Positions 1 to 8,383 of a stretch of 64,000 nt of DNA are shown one piece after another. Where the stretch lies: assembly GCA_965659415.1 (NCBI GenBank), contig CBFHVA010000001.1, positions 232,587 through 296,586 on the forward strand. The letters run 5' to 3'. The stretch comes from Phaeocystidibacter sp965659415. GTDB lineage: Bacteria > Bacteroidota > Bacteroidia > Flavobacteriales > Schleiferiaceae. Positions within the stretch are counted from its first letter, which is position 1, and each line of letters begins with the position of its first letter. A program made the position numbers and the translations under genes. Under the pieces are notes generated by a model, which was not told where the DNA came from, searched no databases, and worked only from the letters and a program-made list of their open reading frames with translations.

Positions 1-375
1 GCGCAAGAACAGGCTACGAACGCGGTAGATAGTATTCCAGACATCGCCAAAAGTGAGAGTGATAGCACGCTAGATGCAACGGCCGAACAACCCATCGCTG
101 AAGAAATTCCAAGCGGACCTCAATTAATGGTTCAAATTGCGGTATCCTCAAGCTTGTTGGAGTGTGTACCGCAAAATTTTAGTGGTTTAGAAGGAGTGAG
201 TTATTATCAGGAAGGGCGCCTTTACAAATATGTCCTAGGTGGATTTTCAACTAAGGAAGAGGCTGAGGAGGCAAAGTCGGCAGCCATTGAAGCTGGATTT
301 GAAGATGCATTCCTGGTGGCCTTTATGGATGGTGATAAGATTTCCGTTTCTCGTGCGGAACGAATGCTGCAATAG
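1..375 (+). CDS. N-acetylmuramoyl-L-alanine amidase, C-terminal part (5' truncated by window)
   Basis: The reading frame is open from base 1 to the TAG at 373-375, so the start lies outside the window. The visible 124 residues are a low-complexity linker rich in acidic residues and Ala, then a compact SPOR-like domain starting about residue 43 (VQIAVSS...) with the YKYVLGGF and EAEEAKSAA pieces typical of peptidoglycan-binding SPOR folds. The catalytic amidase domain is not visible, so the amidase call is inference. It rests on the common Bacteroidota order amidase-MCE protein, and the MCE gene follows within about 40 bp. The product would be periplasmic and bind denuded glycan strands. A different SPOR protein remains possible. 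Confidence 0.6.
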   Translation, partial: AQEQATNAVDSIPDIAKSESDSTLDATAEQPIAEEIPSGPQLMVQIAVSSSLLECVPQNFSGLEGVSYYQEGRLYKYVLGGFSTKEEAEEAKSAAIEAGFEDAFLVAFMDGDKISVSRAERMLQ

Positions 376-413
376 TCGTATTATTGTGGTTAACACCCAG
401 TATTTACAAAGCT

Positions 414-1442
414 TTGAGAGTATCAAGAGAATTTAAGGTAGGCTTCCTATTCGTGGTTTGCGCGGGCGCGCTTTATTGGGGAGTCAACTTTTTAATGGGC
501 AGCGACGTGTTTTCCACAAGTCGCGCTGTTTACGGTGTGTATTCCAACACACAAGGGCTTGACGCTGGACGCCCAGTGAACATCAATGGTAATCGCGTAG
601 GCATGGTTGAACGGATTGACTTTCTGCCTGATTATACTGGTCAATTGGTCGTTACTTTTCAAATCACCACCGATTATCCTATTCCCAGCAATTCGGTAGC
701 TTTAATCGCGGGTGATGTGTTGGGTAACAAGCGAGTAGATATTATGCTTGGAGACTCGACCCATATTATGCAAATGGGCGATACCATTCCAACTGGATTA
801 CAACCGGGTTTAGCCGAAGCGGTGAATGAGCAATTAGCTCCATTGAAGGCGAAAACGGAACGTCTACTTGGTTCGATTGATACCGCATTAGCGGTTTTTC
901 AAGGGTTCCTGACAGAAGACACCCAGCGAGACTTCAAAAAGACGTTTGAGAATCTCTACGAGAGTTTTGATCATCTCAAGAACGTCACCAACGAGATTGA
1001 TATCTACATGGCCGAAAACCGACCTCGACTGAGTCAGATTACGGAAAACCTCGAACACATCACATCCACATTTAGCCAAAACAGTGGCAAACTCGATACG
1101 ATTTTTTCTAATGTAGAGGCCATTACGGATACGCTCGCACAGGCACGCGTGGCTGAAACGATGGCAGAACTTGCCAAGGCCAGTGCTCAGGCAAATCAAT
1201 TGTTAGAGAAAGTGAATAATGGCGAAGGAACGCTCGGACAATTGTTCAACGATCAAGAATTATATGACAATATCACTAAGGCGTCCAACAGTTTAGACCG
1301 CCTGTTGTTAGACTTGAGATACAACCCTAACCGCTATATAGAATTTAGTGTATTTGGTTCCAGTCCGCGTTACTCACCGGAAGAAATTGAGGAAATGGAA
1401 AGACAATTGGACTCGGACTCCACGGCTAATTCTGATAACTAA
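414..1442 (+). CDS. MlaD/MCE family lipid-transport substrate-binding protein
   Basis: This is an inner-membrane-anchored periplasmic MCE protein of about 342 residues. One N-terminal membrane helix (about residues 8-28, FLFVVCAGALYWGVNFL) is followed by a single MCE domain (about 37-115, with GLDAGRPVNINGNRVGMV and the AGDVLGNKRVDI loop) and a long helical, probably coiled-coil, tail. Such proteins form rings that move phospholipids across the periplasm with MlaE permease and MlaF ATPase, neither of which is in the window. There is no ATG. TTG at 414 gives MRVSREFKVG, matching how relatives begin; an in-frame TTG at 384 would add ten residues. The gene lies directly downstream of the amidase end. 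Confidence 0.85.
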   Translation: MRVSREFKVGFLFVVCAGALYWGVNFLMGSDVFSTSRAVYGVYSNTQGLDAGRPVNINGNRVGMVERIDFLPDYTGQLVVTFQITTDYPIPSNSVALIAGDVLGNKRVDIMLGDSTHIMQMGDTIPTGLQPGLAEAVNEQLAPLKAKTERLLGSIDTALAVFQGFLTEDTQRDFKKTFENLYESFDHLKNVTNEIDIYMAENRPRLSQITENLEHITSTFSQNSGKLDTIFSNVEAITDTLAQARVAETMAELAKASAQANQLLEKVNNGEGTLGQLFNDQELYDNITKASNSLDRLLLDLRYNPNRYIEFSVFGSSPRYSPEEIEEMERQLDSDSTANSDN

Positions 1443-1450
1443 TACTGACT

Positions 1451-2761
1451 ATGCAGTACATTGATAATATCGCATTTCTCCTGCTTCTTGGAGGAGCTAT
1501 TTATTGGTTTACCAAGCAAGTTTCTAAAATTCGAAGGAACATTAACCTTGGAACGGATATTGACCGGACGGATCGCAAGAAGGAACGATGGGGAACCATG
1601 ATGCGCGTGGCATTTGGTCAGAGTAAAATGCAAGCTCGTCCAATTCCTGGAATTCTTCACTTTATCGTTTATGCCGGTTTCATCTTAATCAACATTGAGG
1701 TACTTGAAATCGTAATCGACGGGATTTTTGGAACTCACCGCGTTTTTCACCCCCTTCTCGGAAGCTTTTATGACCTAGTGATCGGTTTCTTTGAGGTGCT
1801 AGCTGTGCTCGTTATTGTGGCCTGTGTCGTATTCCTCTGGAGAAGAAACATCGGAAAGGTGGCTCGTTTCTTCAATCCTGAAATGGAAGGTTGGCCTACG
1901 AAAGATGGAAACAACATCCTGGTGATTGAAATCGTATTGATGCTGGCGTTACTCACCATGAACGCGACTGAGGCCAATTTCGAAACCGCAGAAGCTGGTC
2001 CATTCTTGGTTTCGCAATATTTGGCTCCAATTTTCCAAGGGTTATCTCAGGATACGCTCCATTTTATTGAGCGCTTCGCGTGGTGGTTCCACATTGCCGG
2101 AATATTAGCTTTCCTGAATTATCTGCCTATTTCCAAGCACTTCCATATCATCTTGGCATTCCCAAATACTTGGTTCTCTAACCTCGATGCGAAAGGGCGT
2201 TTTTCCAATATGGAAAGCGTTACCAAGGAGGTTAAGATGATGATGGATCCAACCGCCGATCCGTTTGCTGCGCCCGCTGAAGGCGACGCGGAAGCACCTA
2301 GTCGATTTGGCGCCAAAGACGTTACCGATTTGAACTGGGTAAATCTAATGAACGCATACTCTTGCACAGAGTGTGGTCGCTGCACGTCAGAATGCCCAGC
2401 AAATATGACAGGCAAGAAATTATCTCCTAGAAAGGTCATGATGGATACCCGTGATCGTTTGGAGGAAGTTGGAAAGAATATCGACCTAAATGGAAGTTTT
2501 CAAGAAGATGGCAAATCGCTCTTGGACAACTACATAACCCGCGAAGAACTTTGGGCTTGTACCAGTTGTAACGCTTGTGTTCAAGCCTGCCCCGTGAATA
2601 TCGACCCGTTATCCATCATCGTTCAAATGCGTAACTACCTGGTGATGGAAGAATCCGCTGCGCCAAATGAATTAAATATTATGATGACCAACGTTGAGAA
2701 CAACGGTGCGCCATGGCAATTTGCTCAGGCCGACCGACTCAATTGGAAAGATGAAGCTTAA
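1451..2761 (+). CDS. Membrane-bound (Fe-S)-binding oxidoreductase, HdrC/NarI-like
   Basis: The 436-residue protein has several hydrophobic helices in its first 240 residues (roughly 7-21, 64-87, 105-131, 155-172, 210-227), resembling a di-heme cytochrome b-type membrane part. A C-terminal ferredoxin domain carries two full 4Fe-4S motifs, Cys305/308/311/315 and Cys370/373/376/380. With the CCG-domain protein encoded 440 bp downstream it would form a heterodisulfide-reductase-like electron-transfer complex. Its donor and acceptor are not known from the sequence. The start ATG is 8 bp after the MCE stop, so the genes are probably cotranscribed. The stop TAA shares its last base with the ATG of the next gene, suggesting translational coupling. 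Confidence 0.85.
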   Translation: MQYIDNIAFLLLLGGAIYWFTKQVSKIRRNINLGTDIDRTDRKKERWGTMMRVAFGQSKMQARPIPGILHFIVYAGFILINIEVLEIVIDGIFGTHRVFHPLLGSFYDLVIGFFEVLAVLVIVACVVFLWRRNIGKVARFFNPEMEGWPTKDGNNILVIEIVLMLALLTMNATEANFETAEAGPFLVSQYLAPIFQGLSQDTLHFIERFAWWFHIAGILAFLNYLPISKHFHIILAFPNTWFSNLDAKGRFSNMESVTKEVKMMMDPTADPFAAPAEGDAEAPSRFGAKDVTDLNWVNLMNAYSCTECGRCTSECPANMTGKKLSPRKVMMDTRDRLEEVGKNIDLNGSFQEDGKSLLDNYITREELWACTSCNACVQACPVNIDPLSIIVQMRNYLVMEESAAPNELNIMMTNVENNGAPWQFAQADRLNWKDEA

Positions 2762-3195
2762 TGGATTCGAAAGAAAAGCACGAGTTAAAAGAAATCATTG
2801 TAGATGGAAAACACGTTAGCCCTCTGCTATCTGAAGAGGTAAAGAATTACCTTATCGATATTGATGGTACCATTTGCGATGATATTCCAAATGAAGCACC
2901 AGAAAGAATGGCCACTGCTGAAGTATATCCTGATGCATTAGAAACGCTGAATCGATGGTACGACCAAGGTCACATCATTACCTTCTTTACTTCTAGAACC
3001 GAAGAGCACAGAGAGGTAACGGAAGAATGGCTAAACCGCCATGGATTTAAGTACCACGGACTGCTCATGGGCAAACCGAGAGGCGGCAACTACCACTGGA
3101 TTGATAACCACTTGGTGAGAGCTACCCGATACAAGGGTACGTTTAGCGATTTGGTGGACAAGAGCATGACAATTCAAGTATTCAAAGACGAATAA
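2761..3195 (+). CDS. Small HAD-superfamily phosphatase-like protein
   Basis: The 144-residue protein has the HAD nucleophile motif DIDGT (Asp33 and Asp35), motif II FFTSRT around Ser78, Lys105 as a likely motif III lysine, and WIDN (Asp115) as motif IV. The length fits a capless HAD phosphatase. Relatives in Bacteroidota are often labelled phosphoheptose isomerase or capsule phosphatase; I see no isomerase domain and do not accept that label. The gene sits between the two Fe-S protein genes, with a 1-bp stop/start overlap upstream and a 5-bp gap downstream, so it is certainly in their operon. The substrate is unknown. Confidence 0.75.
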   Translation: MDSKEKHELKEIIVDGKHVSPLLSEEVKNYLIDIDGTICDDIPNEAPERMATAEVYPDALETLNRWYDQGHIITFFTSRTEEHREVTEEWLNRHGFKYHGLLMGKPRGGNYHWIDNHLVRATRYKGTFSDLVDKSMTIQVFKDE

Positions 3196-3200
3196 GAGAT

Positions 3201-3989
3201 ATGAGCCAAGGATTACATGTACCTACTATGGCCGAGAAAATGGCCGCGGGAGAAAAACCGGATGTGTTATTTTGGGTGGGCTGTGCAGGCAGCTTCGATG
3301 ATAGAGCAAAGAAGATTACACGCGCATTTGTGCAACTCCTAAACAAGGCAGAGGTATCGTTTGCCGTTCTTGGCACTGAGGAATCATGCACGGGTGATCC
3401 AGCGAAAAGAGCAGGAAACGAGTTCTTGTTTCAGATGCAAGCGCTCATGAACATCGAGGTATTGAATGGGTATGAAGTACAACGCATTGTAACCACTTGC
3501 CCTCATTGTTTCAATACCCTCAAAAATGAGTACGCAGAATTAGGTGGAAAGTACGAAGTGATGCACCACACCCAATTCCTAAAAAAACTGCTCAAGGAAG
3601 GAAAATTAAAGATAGAAGGAGGTAGCTACAAAGGAAAGCGAATCACTTTCCACGACCCTTGTTACTTAGGTCGAGCCAACGACGAATACGAAGCCCCACG
3701 CGAGCTCCTCTCACAACTTGAAGCCGAGATATCGGAGATGAAAAGCTGCAAACAAAAGGGACTTTGTTGCGGTGCTGGGGGTGCACAAATGTTCAAAGAA
3801 GCTGAGAAAGGCGATAAAGAAGTGAATATTGAACGTACTGAGCAAGCCTTGGAATTGCAACCCGATGTGATTGCCACAGGCTGTCCTTTCTGCAATACCA
3901 TGATGACCGATGGTGTTAAAAACAAGGAGCAATCCACTAAAGTGAAGGTATACGACGTTGCTGAACTACTCGCTGAAGCTCAATCCTAA
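3201..3989 (+). CDS. (Fe-S)-binding CCG-domain protein, HdrB-like
   Basis: The 262-residue soluble protein carries two cysteine-rich CCG-type domains. Visible cysteines are Cys28 (VGCAG), Cys63 (ESCTG), Cys100/103 (TTCPHCFN), Cys154 (HDPCYLGR), Cys189/190 (CCGAGG) and Cys218/221 (GCPFCN). This is the pattern of heterodisulfide reductase subunit B and lactate-utilisation LutA-type proteins, which bind 4Fe-4S clusters and handle thiol/disulfide or quinone electron transfer. It is the likely cytoplasmic partner of the membrane Fe-S protein two genes upstream. The start is ATG, 5 bp after the HAD stop. The substrate cannot be read from sequence. Confidence 0.85.
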   Translation: MSQGLHVPTMAEKMAAGEKPDVLFWVGCAGSFDDRAKKITRAFVQLLNKAEVSFAVLGTEESCTGDPAKRAGNEFLFQMQALMNIEVLNGYEVQRIVTTCPHCFNTLKNEYAELGGKYEVMHHTQFLKKLLKEGKLKIEGGSYKGKRITFHDPCYLGRANDEYEAPRELLSQLEAEISEMKSCKQKGLCCGAGGAQMFKEAEKGDKEVNIERTEQALELQPDVIATGCPFCNTMMTDGVKNKEQSTKVKVYDVAELLAEAQS

Positions 3990-3999
3990 AACACAAGAC

Positions 4000-4500
4000 A
4001 TGAATATTCCTTTAAAGGATCTTCCCGATCACAGCCGTATCTGGATTTACCAAGCCCCTCGCCCACTTACAACAGAAGAACGAGAGGTAATATCCGCTGA
4101 ACTCGAGAATTTTGTCAGTGATTGGCAAGCCCATGGGAAAGATCTCTTTGCAGGGTATGCCGTTTATCACCGCAGGTTCATTGTACTAGCGGTAGATGAA
4201 ACGGTTCAACCTGCAACCGGATGCAGCGTTGATGATAGCGTGGGTTTGATTCAAGGCCTTCAGAAGGGATTGAACATTGATTTAATGGATAGAATGCATA
4301 TTGCTTTCAGATCAGAAAATGACTTGGTGGTGAGTGTTTCCATGAACGATTTCAAACAGATGATATCCGAGGGAGATGTTGATGAAAACACTCCTGTGTT
4401 CAACAATCTAGTCACAGATTTGGGTGAGTTTAGAAGAAAGTGGGAAGTTCCTGCGAAAGATTCGTGGCATGCACGGTTTTTCGAGAGCGTGAAGTCTTAA
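4000..4500 (+). CDS. Conserved Bacteroidota protein often labelled 'ABC transporter ATPase'
   Basis: The 166-residue soluble protein has no signal peptide. It begins MNIPLKDLPDHSRIWIYQ and contains the conserved core DWQAHGKDLFAGYAVYHRRF followed by GCSVDDSV. Relatives sit downstream of the CCG Fe-S gene in many Bacteroidota and are annotated as an ABC transporter ATPase, but no Walker A, Walker B or signature motif is present, so that name is not supported. The chosen ATG at 4000 lies 10 bp after the Fe-S protein stop; a longer reading from 3958 would overlap that gene and lose the family-like start. It is the last gene of the operon, and its stop overlaps the stop of the convergent Nudix gene by 4 bp. 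Function unknown. Confidence 0.7.
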   Translation: MNIPLKDLPDHSRIWIYQAPRPLTTEEREVISAELENFVSDWQAHGKDLFAGYAVYHRRFIVLAVDETVQPATGCSVDDSVGLIQGLQKGLNIDLMDRMHIAFRSENDLVVSVSMNDFKQMISEGDVDENTPVFNNLVTDLGEFRRKWEVPAKDSWHARFFESVKS

Positions 4501-4931
4501 ACCTTTCTCGACATATAAGCCTTAAAGGCTGCACGTTCCGTGTCGAACGTAAAGTCTTCCGCACGCAGCGATTCAATGGTCCGCCATTCGAATCGTTCTT
4601 TTTTTAGGGCTGTGTTCTCTAGGCCGAATTGTGGGATGTCTTGAACTGAAAAACTGCTGTTTTCAATCTCGTAGTACACACTCAGCACTTGCTGACGCTG
4701 ATCAAATGAAGAACGCTTAAAGAAATCCGTAGTGTAAATGTGGGACCCTATCTCGATCGACAAGCCCATTTCCTCATGAATCTCTCGGATGAGCGCTTCC
4801 CGTGTTCCTTCCCCAAATTGAACGCCTCCTCCTGGAAACTTAAACATCTCCTTTCCCTTGTATTCTTCAAGGCTTACGAGGATTTGATTGCCGACTATAA
4901 ACAAGCCATATACGCGCAATGTGACGTTCAT
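4497..4931 (-). CDS. Nudix hydrolase
   Basis: The 144-residue protein has a complete Nudix box at about residues 35-57, including GGVQFGEGT and REIHEEMGL with the metal-binding glutamates. Nudix enzymes cleave a nucleoside diphosphate linked to another group; the substrate cannot be assigned. The C-terminal part (FEWRTIESLRAEDFTF) is typical of small cytoplasmic members. The gene is convergent with the preceding operon, overlapping its stop by 4 bp, and is 13 bp downstream of mnmD on the same strand, so it probably ends the DUF4920/cytochrome/mnmD transcript. Confidence 0.85.
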   Translation of the reverse strand: MNVTLRVYGLFIVGNQILVSLEEYKGKEMFKFPGGGVQFGEGTREALIREIHEEMGLSIEIGSHIYTTDFFKRSSFDQRQQVLSVYYEIENSSFSVQDIPQFGLENTALKKERFEWRTIESLRAEDFTFDTERAAFKAYMSRKV

Positions 4932-4944
4932 AGAATCTGTATTA

Positions 4945-5601
4945 CTAAGGTTTTATCGCTAGAATCATTTCGCGCTTCTTGGGTGGACCCGTGAGCGCTT
5001 TTACTTCGAAGCCTGCCGCGCGCATAGCTCGCTTTACATCGCCTTTTGCGCAATAGGTAACCAGTCTACCTCCCGGGTTCAAGCATTGTAAACACTTCTC
5101 AAAAACCTCGATGGTCCACAGTTCAGGCTGCGTACTTGGAGCAAAAGCGTCGAAGTAAATGACATCATAATAATTCACTGGGGCCTCCCAGACTTCGAAG
5201 GTGATCGGTATTTTGGTGAACTCAAAATTCCCTACTAATCTGACCTTCTCATTATAAGGAGCCTCATGAAGTTGCTCAAATATGAGCCTCTTGTCTCCCG
5301 AAATACTCTTACCATACTCCTTCCATTCGCGTTTTGATAAAGGATAGGGCTCCAGGGTGTGATATGTGATGACTTGGTGGCTTTTCTGCATCTCCTTAAA
5401 CGTCAGTAGAGCATTCAATCCGGTGCCAAAACCGAGTTCAAGAACGGCTACCTCATTCTGAGCAATTGGTCGCAAACCTGCAGAAATAAAAACGTGCATG
5501 GACTCACTTAGAGCACCATGCACGCTGTGATAAGTTTGGTTCCACTTCTCCGAGAAAAGAGTTGCAGAGCCATCACTTGTCAATTTTACCTCACGCTCCA
5601 T
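4945..5601 (-). CDS. mnmD: tRNA 5-aminomethyl-2-thiouridine(34) methyltransferase MnmD
   Basis: The 218-residue class I SAM-dependent methyltransferase has the SAM-binding motif VLELGFGTGLN (about residues 53-63), the DAFAP motif (151-155) and the signature YCAKGDVKRAMRAAGF (183-198) near the C-terminus. It would complete 5-methylaminomethyl modification of uridine 34 in tRNA wobble positions. In enterobacteria this activity is half of the bifunctional MnmC; here only the methyltransferase half is encoded, as is normal in Bacteroidota. Its start ATG lies inside the 3' end of the cytochrome gene (11-bp overlap), so it is translated from a shared mRNA. Confidence 0.85.
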   Translation of the reverse strand: MEREVKLTSDGSATLFSEKWNQTYHSVHGALSESMHVFISAGLRPIAQNEVAVLELGFGTGLNALLTFKEMQKSHQVITYHTLEPYPLSKREWKEYGKSISGDKRLIFEQLHEAPYNEKVRLVGNFEFTKIPITFEVWEAPVNYYDVIYFDAFAPSTQPELWTIEVFEKCLQCLNPGGRLVTYCAKGDVKRAMRAAGFEVKALTGPPKKREMILAIKP

Positions 5602-6061
5602 CTTGTTGAGGAATCCGAAGCTTTCGAATGCGCGGAATAGGACCTTGGCAATACAATTGGTGGCAGCTAATACAAGTTGAAACCATGGTATTAAAGGCAG
5701 GAATCACCGCCTCTCCTTCAGCCTCAACAATGGCATCCATGTTCTCAAGGTACAACTGTGCCAAAGAATGGAACGTCTCGTTAATATCTCTAGGATTTGT
5801 AGCCTCAGCAGTATGAATATTGGCGTAATCCTCTGGATACGAATCAGGATAATTTCCCTCCAGAATTTGGGAGCGCATTTCCTTATTCTCCTCTTCCATC
5901 CGGCGCATCAATGCAGCCAGTTCAGAGGCCTCATACATCAAAGGCTCTTCAGCTACTGGAGCCGCTGGAGCGGATGCAGGCTCAGCTTCGCTGGTCGACT
6001 GACAAGCAATGGCAACCGTGGCTACCATTGCCATAGGCAAAAACCAATTGGAAATCTTCAT
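5591..6061 (-). CDS. Heme-c-binding lipoprotein
   Basis: The 156-residue protein has a lipoprotein signal ending at Cys20 (AIAC), a Pro/Ala/Glu-rich linker, a helical core and one heme attachment motif CISCH at residues 130-134, followed by a further Cys138 (QLYCQGPIPRIRKL). The motif so close to the C-terminus and the preceding helices suggest a cytochrome c' or c556-like four-helix bundle, though helix order is not proven here. It is probably anchored in an outer-facing membrane. The ATG overlaps the stop of the DUF4920 gene by one base, and its own stop lies 11 bp inside mnmD, so the three genes are one transcript. Confidence 0.75.
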   Translation of the reverse strand: MKISNWFLPMAMVATVAIACQSTSEAEPASAPAAPVAEEPLMYEASELAALMRRMEEENKEMRSQILEGNYPDSYPEDYANIHTAEATNPRDINETFHSLAQLYLENMDAIVEAEGEAVIPAFNTMVSTCISCHQLYCQGPIPRIRKLRIPQQDGA

Positions 6062-6585
6062 TATTGAATCGCTACACCATTAGCCATGAAGCTATATCTA
6101 ACCTCAGGATCAACGATGGCATCAATCTCCTCTTGAGATTTTCCGGCATCCTCAGCTAGGTGCTTCAACTCAGCTACAGAATACGTTTCTTGCTTAACCA
6201 CACCTTCAACAGTGGCGGTTTGCCCTACGCTGTTCATCGGAACGAAGAACGCATAGTCCTTGAATTTTACAGTCATGCTCTCTCCGTTGCCCAAAGGCAT
6301 CTTCATCCAACATCCTTTCTTCTGGCAAACTCCAAGAATTTCTCCACTTACCTTCACCATCGCCGAATCTTTTGATTCAAGCTCAGTGAGCATTTCTTCT
6401 ACTGAGATGGCTCCTTCTACGTCAATGGTATCGCCATAAAATCCAATCTCTGATGTTGATTCAGCCTGTGCGACTGCACTCTCTGAAGATTGCGCATTAT
6501 CGGCATTGGCGTTTTGATTTTCGGTCTCCCCTGACCCGCAAGCCACCATGGCTATAACGGCAGGAATCATAATCCACTTTTTCAT
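6061..6585 (-). CDS. DUF4920 family lipoprotein
   Basis: The 174-residue protein begins MKKWIMIPAVIAMVACGSG, a lipoprotein signal with Cys16, then an Asn/Ala/Ser/Glu-rich linker and a small folded domain containing KVSGEILGVCQKKGCWMKM and KFKDYAFFVPMN. The Cys-x4-GCWM segment is the hallmark of DUF4920 proteins, which resemble OB-fold domains; a metal- or redox-related role is a guess from the cysteine pair and the cytochrome neighbour. ATG at 6585 was chosen because the lipobox is then well placed; an ATG at 6600 is also possible. It is first in the operon with the heme lipoprotein, mnmD and Nudix genes, and a TATCTTTG promoter box lies just upstream. Confidence 0.75.
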   Translation of the reverse strand: MKKWIMIPAVIAMVACGSGETENQNANADNAQSSESAVAQAESTSEIGFYGDTIDVEGAISVEEMLTELESKDSAMVKVSGEILGVCQKKGCWMKMPLGNGESMTVKFKDYAFFVPMNSVGQTATVEGVVKQETYSVAELKHLAEDAGKSQEEIDAIVDPEVRYSFMANGVAIQ

Positions 6586-6611
6586 TGCTGTGATTTTCAT
6601 CAATTCAAACC

Positions 6612-6619
6612 CAAAGATA
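6612..6619 (-). promoter_or_regulatory. Bacteroidota -7 promoter element for the DUF4920 operon
   Basis: On the minus strand the sequence is TATCTTTG, an exact match to the TAnnTTTG -7 box, 26 bp upstream of the chosen ATG. No clear TTG -33 box is present. It sits back to back with the ilvE box at 6666-6673, making a compact divergent promoter region. Confidence 0.5.
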
Positions 6620-6665
6620 GAATTTTTGAACATGAAACACCCACCCGAAAGTCGTTAAGATTGAT

Positions 6666-6673
6666 TACTTTTG
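6666..6673 (+). promoter_or_regulatory. Bacteroidota -7 promoter element for ilvE
   Basis: TACTTTTG matches TAnnTTTG exactly and ends 18 bp before the ilvE ATG at 6692, so the mRNA leader would be about 15 nt. I see no good TTG at the -33 position. The divergent DUF4920 promoter is about 50 bp away. Confidence 0.5.
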
Positions 6674-6691
6674 CAGTCTAATTTCAGGCTC

Positions 6692-7738
6692 ATGAAAATC
6701 ACAAAAGCAAGCGCATCTCGCATACAATCTGTTGACTTTGATAATCTACCCTTTGGTAGGTACTTCACAGATCACATGTTGGTATGCCATTTTGAAGATG
6801 GAGCTTGGCAAGAACCTGAAATTCGCCCATTCGGTGAGCTAAATGCCACATACGGCTTGCACGCCTTGCATTATGGTCAGGCTGCTTTTGAGGGAATGAA
6901 AGCCTACCGAGGTCAAGATGGAATGGTTTCTCTATTTCGTCCAGAAAAAAACTGGGAAAGACTGAATAAATCTGCCGTTCGACTCCTAATGCCGGAAGTT
7001 CCTGAGAGCGTTTTCTTAGATGGACTAAACGAGCTGATTAAACTCGATAGCGAGTGGGTTCCTCAGGATGAAATCAAGTCACTTTACATTCGTCCATTCT
7101 TGTTTTCTTCAAGTGAGTTTATTGCAGCGCGCCCGAGTGAGCGCTTCACGTTTGCCATTATTTGCTCACCTGTGGGACCGTATTACGCAGGGGCTGTAAA
7201 AGTGAAAATTGAGGATCAATATACCCGCGCTACGGGTGGCGGAATCGGTTTTACAAAAGCAGCTGGTAATTACGGTGGAGCTTTCTACCCTACGGCGCAA
7301 GCCATAGAAGAAGGTTATAATCAAGTTATTTGGACGGATCACCGCACCCATGAGTGGATTGAAGAAAGCGGCACGATGAACATTATGTTGCGCATTGGTG
7401 ACAAAATGCTCACTCCCCCGCTTACCGATCGAATTCTTGCCGGTATTACCAGAGACTCCATTGTTACTCTTCTGAGAGAATGGGGGTATGATGTTGAAGA
7501 ACGTCCGATTAGCGTGAAGGAAGTGGTAGAAGCTGCGCAAAGTGGTGAGCTCAAAGAGGCCTTCGGAATGGGTACAGCGGCCGTAGTATCCGTAATTCAA
7601 CAAATTGGGCACGAAGGCACGAGATATGATATTCCTACTCCAGAAGATGGAATGGCCACCAAAATTCGCAAGGGCCTTAATGATATTCGCTTGGGTCGTA
7701 CAGAAGATACTCACGGCTGGATGAAGCCTGTGATCTAA
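6692..7738 (+). CDS. ilvE: Branched-chain amino acid aminotransferase
   Basis: This class IV PLP-dependent aminotransferase of 348 residues interconverts Leu, Ile and Val with their 2-oxo acids. The catalytic lysine is Lys189 in GFTKAAGNYGGAF, and YGLHALHYGQAAFEGMKAYR, IRPFLF and the EESGTMN motif are typical of the BCAT II subgroup. ATG at 6692 fits the normal family N-terminus and the promoter spacing; an in-frame TTG at 6671 lies inside the promoter box and is unlikely. The gene is monocistronic, with the convergent hypothetical gene ending 3 bp after it. No ilv biosynthesis genes are nearby. Confidence 0.93.
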   Translation: MKITKASASRIQSVDFDNLPFGRYFTDHMLVCHFEDGAWQEPEIRPFGELNATYGLHALHYGQAAFEGMKAYRGQDGMVSLFRPEKNWERLNKSAVRLLMPEVPESVFLDGLNELIKLDSEWVPQDEIKSLYIRPFLFSSSEFIAARPSERFTFAIICSPVGPYYAGAVKVKIEDQYTRATGGGIGFTKAAGNYGGAFYPTAQAIEEGYNQVIWTDHRTHEWIEESGTMNIMLRIGDKMLTPPLTDRILAGITRDSIVTLLREWGYDVEERPISVKEVVEAAQSGELKEAFGMGTAAVVSVIQQIGHEGTRYDIPTPEDGMATKIRKGLNDIRLGRTEDTHGWMKPVI

Positions 7739-7741
7739 GAG

Positions 7742-8311
7742 CTAAGCGCCTAATCGCTTCGTAGCATAGGCATTGACCGTTTCAAAAAGCTTTTTGGGCG
7801 GTTTGCTCCGCCAGCTGATGTCGCTGAGTTTACCTCCTAGAATTAAATAATGGTCTATGCCGTAGTCCGACATCTCACGGATTACATGTTCGCGTGCATT
7901 GATAAATGCAATCCATCCATCCGGAATTTCCTCGAACCATTCCTCGTAATAGTCTGTGAGGTCTGCATGGAAGTTCAATATATTTTCCGCAATCAGCACA
8001 AACTTATCTATGCCTTGGTCAATCATCATGTCGATTACTTGATGCTTCAAGATCATTACGTCGTTTTGGATTACGTCATTCCATTCACCGAGTAATTCAA
8101 TGATGCCGTAACCAATATGGTATTCTACGTAAAGCACCTTGATATACAAGGTTTCACTCCCAATATTGTCCCACTGCGGGTGAATTACAAAATCGTATAT
8201 GTGGTCCGTGTAATATACTTCGGAATTAAAGTGGCCATACATCGGCGATCTGTCATCTTCACTAGCGATGTAAACTCCTCTCCAATTATAATGGGGCTCA
8301 ATATCTTGCAT
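7742..8311 (-). CDS. Conserved hypothetical protein
   Basis: The 189-residue soluble, acidic protein is rich in aromatic residues (Tyr, Trp, His), with no signal peptide or membrane helix. Segments such as DHIYDFVIHPQWDNIGSETLY and EEIPDGWIAFINAREHVI give it a distinctive look, but I recognise no domain or catalytic motif. It lies alone, its stop 3 bp from the ilvE stop and its ATG about 70 bp from the divergent epimerase gene. Codon use looks like that of its neighbours, so I see no sign of recent transfer. Function unknown. Confidence 0.65.
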   Translation of the reverse strand: MQDIEPHYNWRGVYIASEDDRSPMYGHFNSEVYYTDHIYDFVIHPQWDNIGSETLYIKVLYVEYHIGYGIIELLGEWNDVIQNDVMILKHQVIDMMIDQGIDKFVLIAENILNFHADLTDYYEEWFEEIPDGWIAFINAREHVIREMSDYGIDHYLILGGKLSDISWRSKPPKKLFETVNAYATKRLGA

Positions 8312-8383
8312 ATCTTAGGAACAATGTCAAGGTCCTCTTGGTTTGCAATTAAAGATAACTTCACCTAGCGAAAAATCAGCATC

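Noticed and set aside
127..375. Independent gene starting at ATG 127
   Set aside because: The same frame is open back to base 1 with protein-like sequence, so this ATG is internal to a longer gene.
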